A stretch of DNA of 36,438 bases from contig JAKFUT010000065.1 of the NCBI GenBank assembly GCA_021732565.1, forward strand, positions 1 to 36,438. The letters are read 5' to 3'. The translations under genes were made by a program, and so were the position numbers. A model generated the notes under the pieces. It saw only the letters and a list, made by a program, of their open reading frames with translations. It was not told the origin of the DNA and did not search any database. Of this stretch, positions 36,401 to 36,438 are shown piece after piece. Origin of the DNA: Candidatus Obscuribacterales bacterium. GTDB taxonomy: Bacteria > Cyanobacteriota > Vampirovibrionia > Obscuribacterales > Obscuribacteraceae. The first letter of the stretch is position 1. Each line of letters opens with the position of its first letter.

Positions 36401-36438
36401 GAACGCGAAAGCGCAAAAGCAATTCGAATGGGATTGCC
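27444..36438 (+). CDS. Giant HEAT-like repeat protein, at least 2998 aa (partial, runs off right edge)
   Basis: ATG 27444 follows AAGGAGG at seven bases, and the frame stays open to the edge. The N-terminus is acidic (PRPEEEEGWEFDEWDEDEE). Residues about 70-720 are mostly helical and charged. Hydrophobic segments lie at about 724-860 (MDLGMVVSGGAEVLAMKSAV, MMIDVYVLGLGGGALRLF, GTNVTGFLYAPMIYSGI) and could insert in a membrane. Residues about 900-2650 are alpha-helical, largely HEAT-like, including two copies of a module with DPRLAxLMRLA. A coiled coil (SRLTADIARLNAEIAHMRAE) spans about 2310-2375. From about 2710 on there are short helical repeats of about 28 residues with a conserved Cys. No enzymatic motif was found. 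It is probably a scaffold; function and true length are unknown. Confidence 0.9.
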   Translation, partial: MQEDPRPEEEEGWEFDEWDEDEETSDKLSEETEKPDAPAAPKERVERLESLNGIENANYMLLHDTVYKLIPALKADFGYGQHVQDLQKTLSPLLKDESNKERREKIQELMKSDPTADRKELLKALIELYKDAPAKQETLKKLLPALEKVSSTSDLVKSLERGETAAILLAGYLKGEPSFNKRQTLENLMNLVEGEPAKRAVRNEMASFLLKDLQREGLNADERKRIMAELKALYKDVEKTPEGFNEVTKDGDKASIDKMLKALAGNDKELLKVYKQLEQQNYENTLKVYTAARDYLNKVLPAEIYTLGHKMMAGTSTDTPFLNRFPEGCPIRLPNVQVGDKAFAATWDGFLTKVRTGEIKLELPEDPKDLIKDRTKLAEFANAGNWFLKVEEVIARNQRLTEAAIINERLKEDFGVPKSWEMPPVTDTRGVDAWFSAAFDMNNLMSRVRNYAQCYIDLNGKAPDIGDPNAPDSPVNKLRALGAVIEWDPKSGRITKCALPMPKDLNLQLPENRAKVEALEKWLKDHCEPVDKACEAFMKGRSSFIRYGDFFEPADGEKKPAYIKDSAGKPLRIENYKGEVETIWHKVGDKLEVIHKDHNGKFISKLENGREVQPPKTDSEERVKFDYSSYGYTTEEKDGKIHVKVTRMLCQDGKANYLQVGSEIDSVVGSKLTQIGEVSEVQVYEKNDYVPVVHNVTQRAELLRADSLDGWHKFRQKYVFHYGGKVATFGMDLGMVVSGGAEVLAMKSAVSMGLGALRFAIGATGFLTPALRTGAFDDYLPDGFKGKDILHYRHIAMMIDVYVLGLGGGALRLFTGGGKAIAETGSMLEKIAKVSHFGTNVTGFLYAPMIYSGITSKVQENAGNLPDQKIPQAIDHRGVPEKEFRKFGQYDFADPVKKKAAFDMLKSYCDTVCAGTTDQAVKDRVAKLYDEAKEVLALPADDPKRKAVIEKLVALHRPSGDELLLKRMQSNPRDYTDRLVGLRDKDDKTAVDEGTNANRKFMSDLGDKTKNASTGDVSEQEKIASAQLLLLLAADKDGTLPADGTLGKRTVTIPAHKIQYTKPDNGGARDYKDVAAEQQEQTFTLNDALAYLKKQSTINPDQQIGELKQLANWRRTDEVGLLKRIADNPDYAASELRKKLPLTTEKADELIKKLKSEKAEESEQAAAEINKMLAERCPANKYLRTQFGLSVDDAEKLLIKIRANDEKAIAELKEKFDVSLASRHLSAADPLWRLGKLTDREMAALCIDMLNNKNLPDQLRMKALFDKSSPRLAILLNQLRIEEREAASKPAGEQATFLGKVNGSRVADIEKLLVDIAGRDGERTVKRNGVDSKLKDSSDLRAACALTMQALKEEPLKDGEVDSPEKAAARAQAKLKRMEELHNKYTELADKPGAFADWAVKKLKSDLELPLNGKNLDEIKRAKVEAATLLTLLGKVELPDNKTYTLDAKELNKRLLECITVQGPDGQPRLELDMKNPDVTVEVLRTLNYKELTVAQRTMLVDLLSTPCDKYNGLQLRDIELAKSILCKNLPELLGRGATGKEYDDLRVSARLKLESLFDRNHGAFAGRCPELKVAALNAIKEIGWSDARMREFLEARLAHYEEGGQRKFHEPNAGARRAALEALYRINPVDPGDVAKNHRDVETDPLVGRIAQEKYKESERIREMTPGERRKMVEDAQELSRKLLEPYDGNTEEGETYLKNSGYKNLLEGNLDEAVRSAIESVYGGPLTSVSGSLKRGQYRLIGLSFGAAWDRVSNLSWSEPENKINAEVAKVWKDYAQLSLNLCREAEGKPGANEDTRRKAIKALAWLLEKDCEGCLDDDKDTLRKNCAYTLAKLCGRTFVVSEDGKDKEIVVSDQMRYMAFIHVKNLLNDPKTNPEVQAILLSGMKTLLKDGAIDTTTAAKITEKMLRGVIDSQKFYPEGSPNRAAQEKLHKQLFDDMLSYRTRYPEAMAVITACAGEPGHPYSAVKEQAKQIRGLLTDGVTLTREDVRRYPDQGTTPTERAAGLEAAIKSPAGKDPGDKDKSLKTENLVREIFRATSGLPIQSPDDPRLAVLMRLARSTDDPRVKAAVAHALVDVQTPDGQAQLMGFRMLLDIKNNDKSVRGTEAGERLGLIEKWGGIKGKDFIAMLGKANADEKNSLVSQIRAIDTSTAISTDRQVITRTMLKMNEFQLQEEEGKKPVGADYARATLTPRDTNGFDNDNEPLLRATRLILQTSKTEEAKLAAAYAILRAKGASEDDRKDAREALKVLSEKGSTAAIKKDAAEVLNPKGEGKADEALARTAAEMQKQIGNKMTEAEFKRADLDSKWRYIDGLEAEVGAVRSETSRLTADIARLNAEIAHMRAETARIIAETEAMRKETDRINKMLSEGVALTWDEVQKSTDEKMTATDRIAKFEEALKNPGANSDNLVRAIFQMTAKMPITDDKDPRLALLMRLAHTTRDTRVQDALAWTLLTTKTKNPDVMYAGAWLFADLAARGKEGQQWESKEILDKLSAKSDASAKKVEGVYAHTTERVTGAVWVFKDAEDGPGRQPVLKGDDLTRKIAECLTIMNDTSIPARFRVRAFAEAWAAGDFKDPTGQLRLLARKMLQEPGDEQMKIAAAYALIKAPEKKSDYDLLEKVLGEMKNDSRIAQVKEEAKMMSEVMAEAKAKAEEGFKKKQDGDKKAVKDIHKDLDAIQDDVEKAKNGDAEARKRVLAQLEETTLQLERIRLKLPVGSTKQEIEKAIRTEVGLPEAATKQQVYAAQRAKRVGLGPDATEDDVRKAESKKHFEDMCRAYKLDPKTASDKDLKEAQDKASHRSMCSLYKVDPEKTTPEQLRQHIDKVQLERECKDLGLDPSKSTKEDVRKAYERRDHERTCKDLGLDPNKATKKDIEQAYSKKWKDDEAVRLGIPKDASDSDRQAAWKKKMFEDDCKYHKLDPRIASQRDLDQAKEKAQFRFDCVMYKLDPEKATKEDVQAAKDHITFRLDCRTYGLDPEKASKKDLENAKAQKQFEWDC
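33531..35370 (+). repeat. Duplicated HEAT-like module flanking a coiled coil
   Basis: Two in-frame copies of one module lie at about 33531-34260 and 34668-35370. The first reads NLVREIFRATSGLPI, then DPRLAVLMRLARSTDDPRVK and later KLAAAYAIL. The second reads NLVRAIFQMTAKMPI, then DPRLALLMRLAHTTRDTRVQ and later KIAAAYALI. The stretch between them encodes a heptad-like coiled coil at about 34380-34560. Confidence 0.75.
35571..36438 (+). repeat. Tandem 84-nt (28-residue) Cys-containing repeats
   Basis: At least eleven units are visible; the first two are shorter, about 20 residues. The consensus is K-x-[LY]-[GK]-L-D-P-x-K-[AS]-[TS]-K-x-D, then a helix with x-x-A-x-x-K and a final Cys. Typical units begin KDLGLDPSKSTKEDVRKAY and VMYKLDPEKATKEDVQAAK. 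Full units are 27-28 residues; one unit has Ala in place of Cys. The array is still running when the window ends. Confidence 0.9.

Overview
The window reads as bacterial chromosome with balanced base composition. The first third (about 1-10,000) is compact and holds ordinary enzymes: a membrane-anchored protein-kinase-like protein, a polynucleotide-kinase-like P-loop protein overlapping a Thg1-type 3'-5' RNA polymerase, a secreted GH13 alpha-glucosidase, RNase Z, a truncated envelope glycosyltransferase and an LCP-family cell-wall ligase. The last two thirds (about 11,600-36,438) are dominated by very large, poorly conserved multidomain proteins. My best guess for the source is a large-genome non-photosynthetic cyanobacterial relative (Obscuribacterales, Melainabacteria/Vampirovibrionia). 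This is inferred from the protein style (giant LRR/TPR/peptidase-like proteins beside RNase Z, Thg1-like and LCP proteins); no marker gene proves it, and a planctomycete-like or acidobacterial source cannot be excluded.

Layout. 1-1315 (-): kinase-like gene running off the left edge. 1454-1927 (+): hypothetical. 2158-3362 (+): two-gene RNA-repair-like operon with a GTGA overlap. 3593-5470 (+): exported GH13 enzyme. 5757-6713 (+): rnz. 6744-10006 (-): Lys/Pro-rich protein, a small TTG-start gene, a glycosyltransferase missing its C-terminal catalytic half, and an LCP protein. 10007-11645: about 1.6 kb with no intact large gene, containing decayed fragments, an orphan LuxR-type HTH and a 24-bp perfect palindrome.

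11646-14516 (+): a 956-residue protein ending in a papain-like peptidase with Q669, C675, H880 and N896. 14616-20326 (-): alpha/beta-hydrolase, a TPR protein with a membrane and pilin-like front end, and an 838-residue protein with an HExxH motif and leucine-rich repeats. 20327-20910 holds a cluster of degenerate short repeats. 20911-27114 (-) is a 2067-residue protein with a transglutaminase/EDR1-like Cys-His-Asp site, an HExxH motif and a C-terminal membrane segment. Diverging from it, 27444 to the right edge (+) is an open frame of at least 2998 codons with an acidic start, hydrophobic segments, duplicated HEAT-like modules and a C-terminal array of 28-residue Cys-containing repeats still running at the edge.

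How it may work together: the left part covers RNA end metabolism and envelope or carbohydrate functions. The right part looks like a lineage-specific locus of giant effector- or scaffold-like proteins. Three of them carry peptidase-type active sites, none has an obvious Sec signal peptide, and two are divergently transcribed with similar acidic N-termini. Their joint function is unknown; that they form one system is inference.
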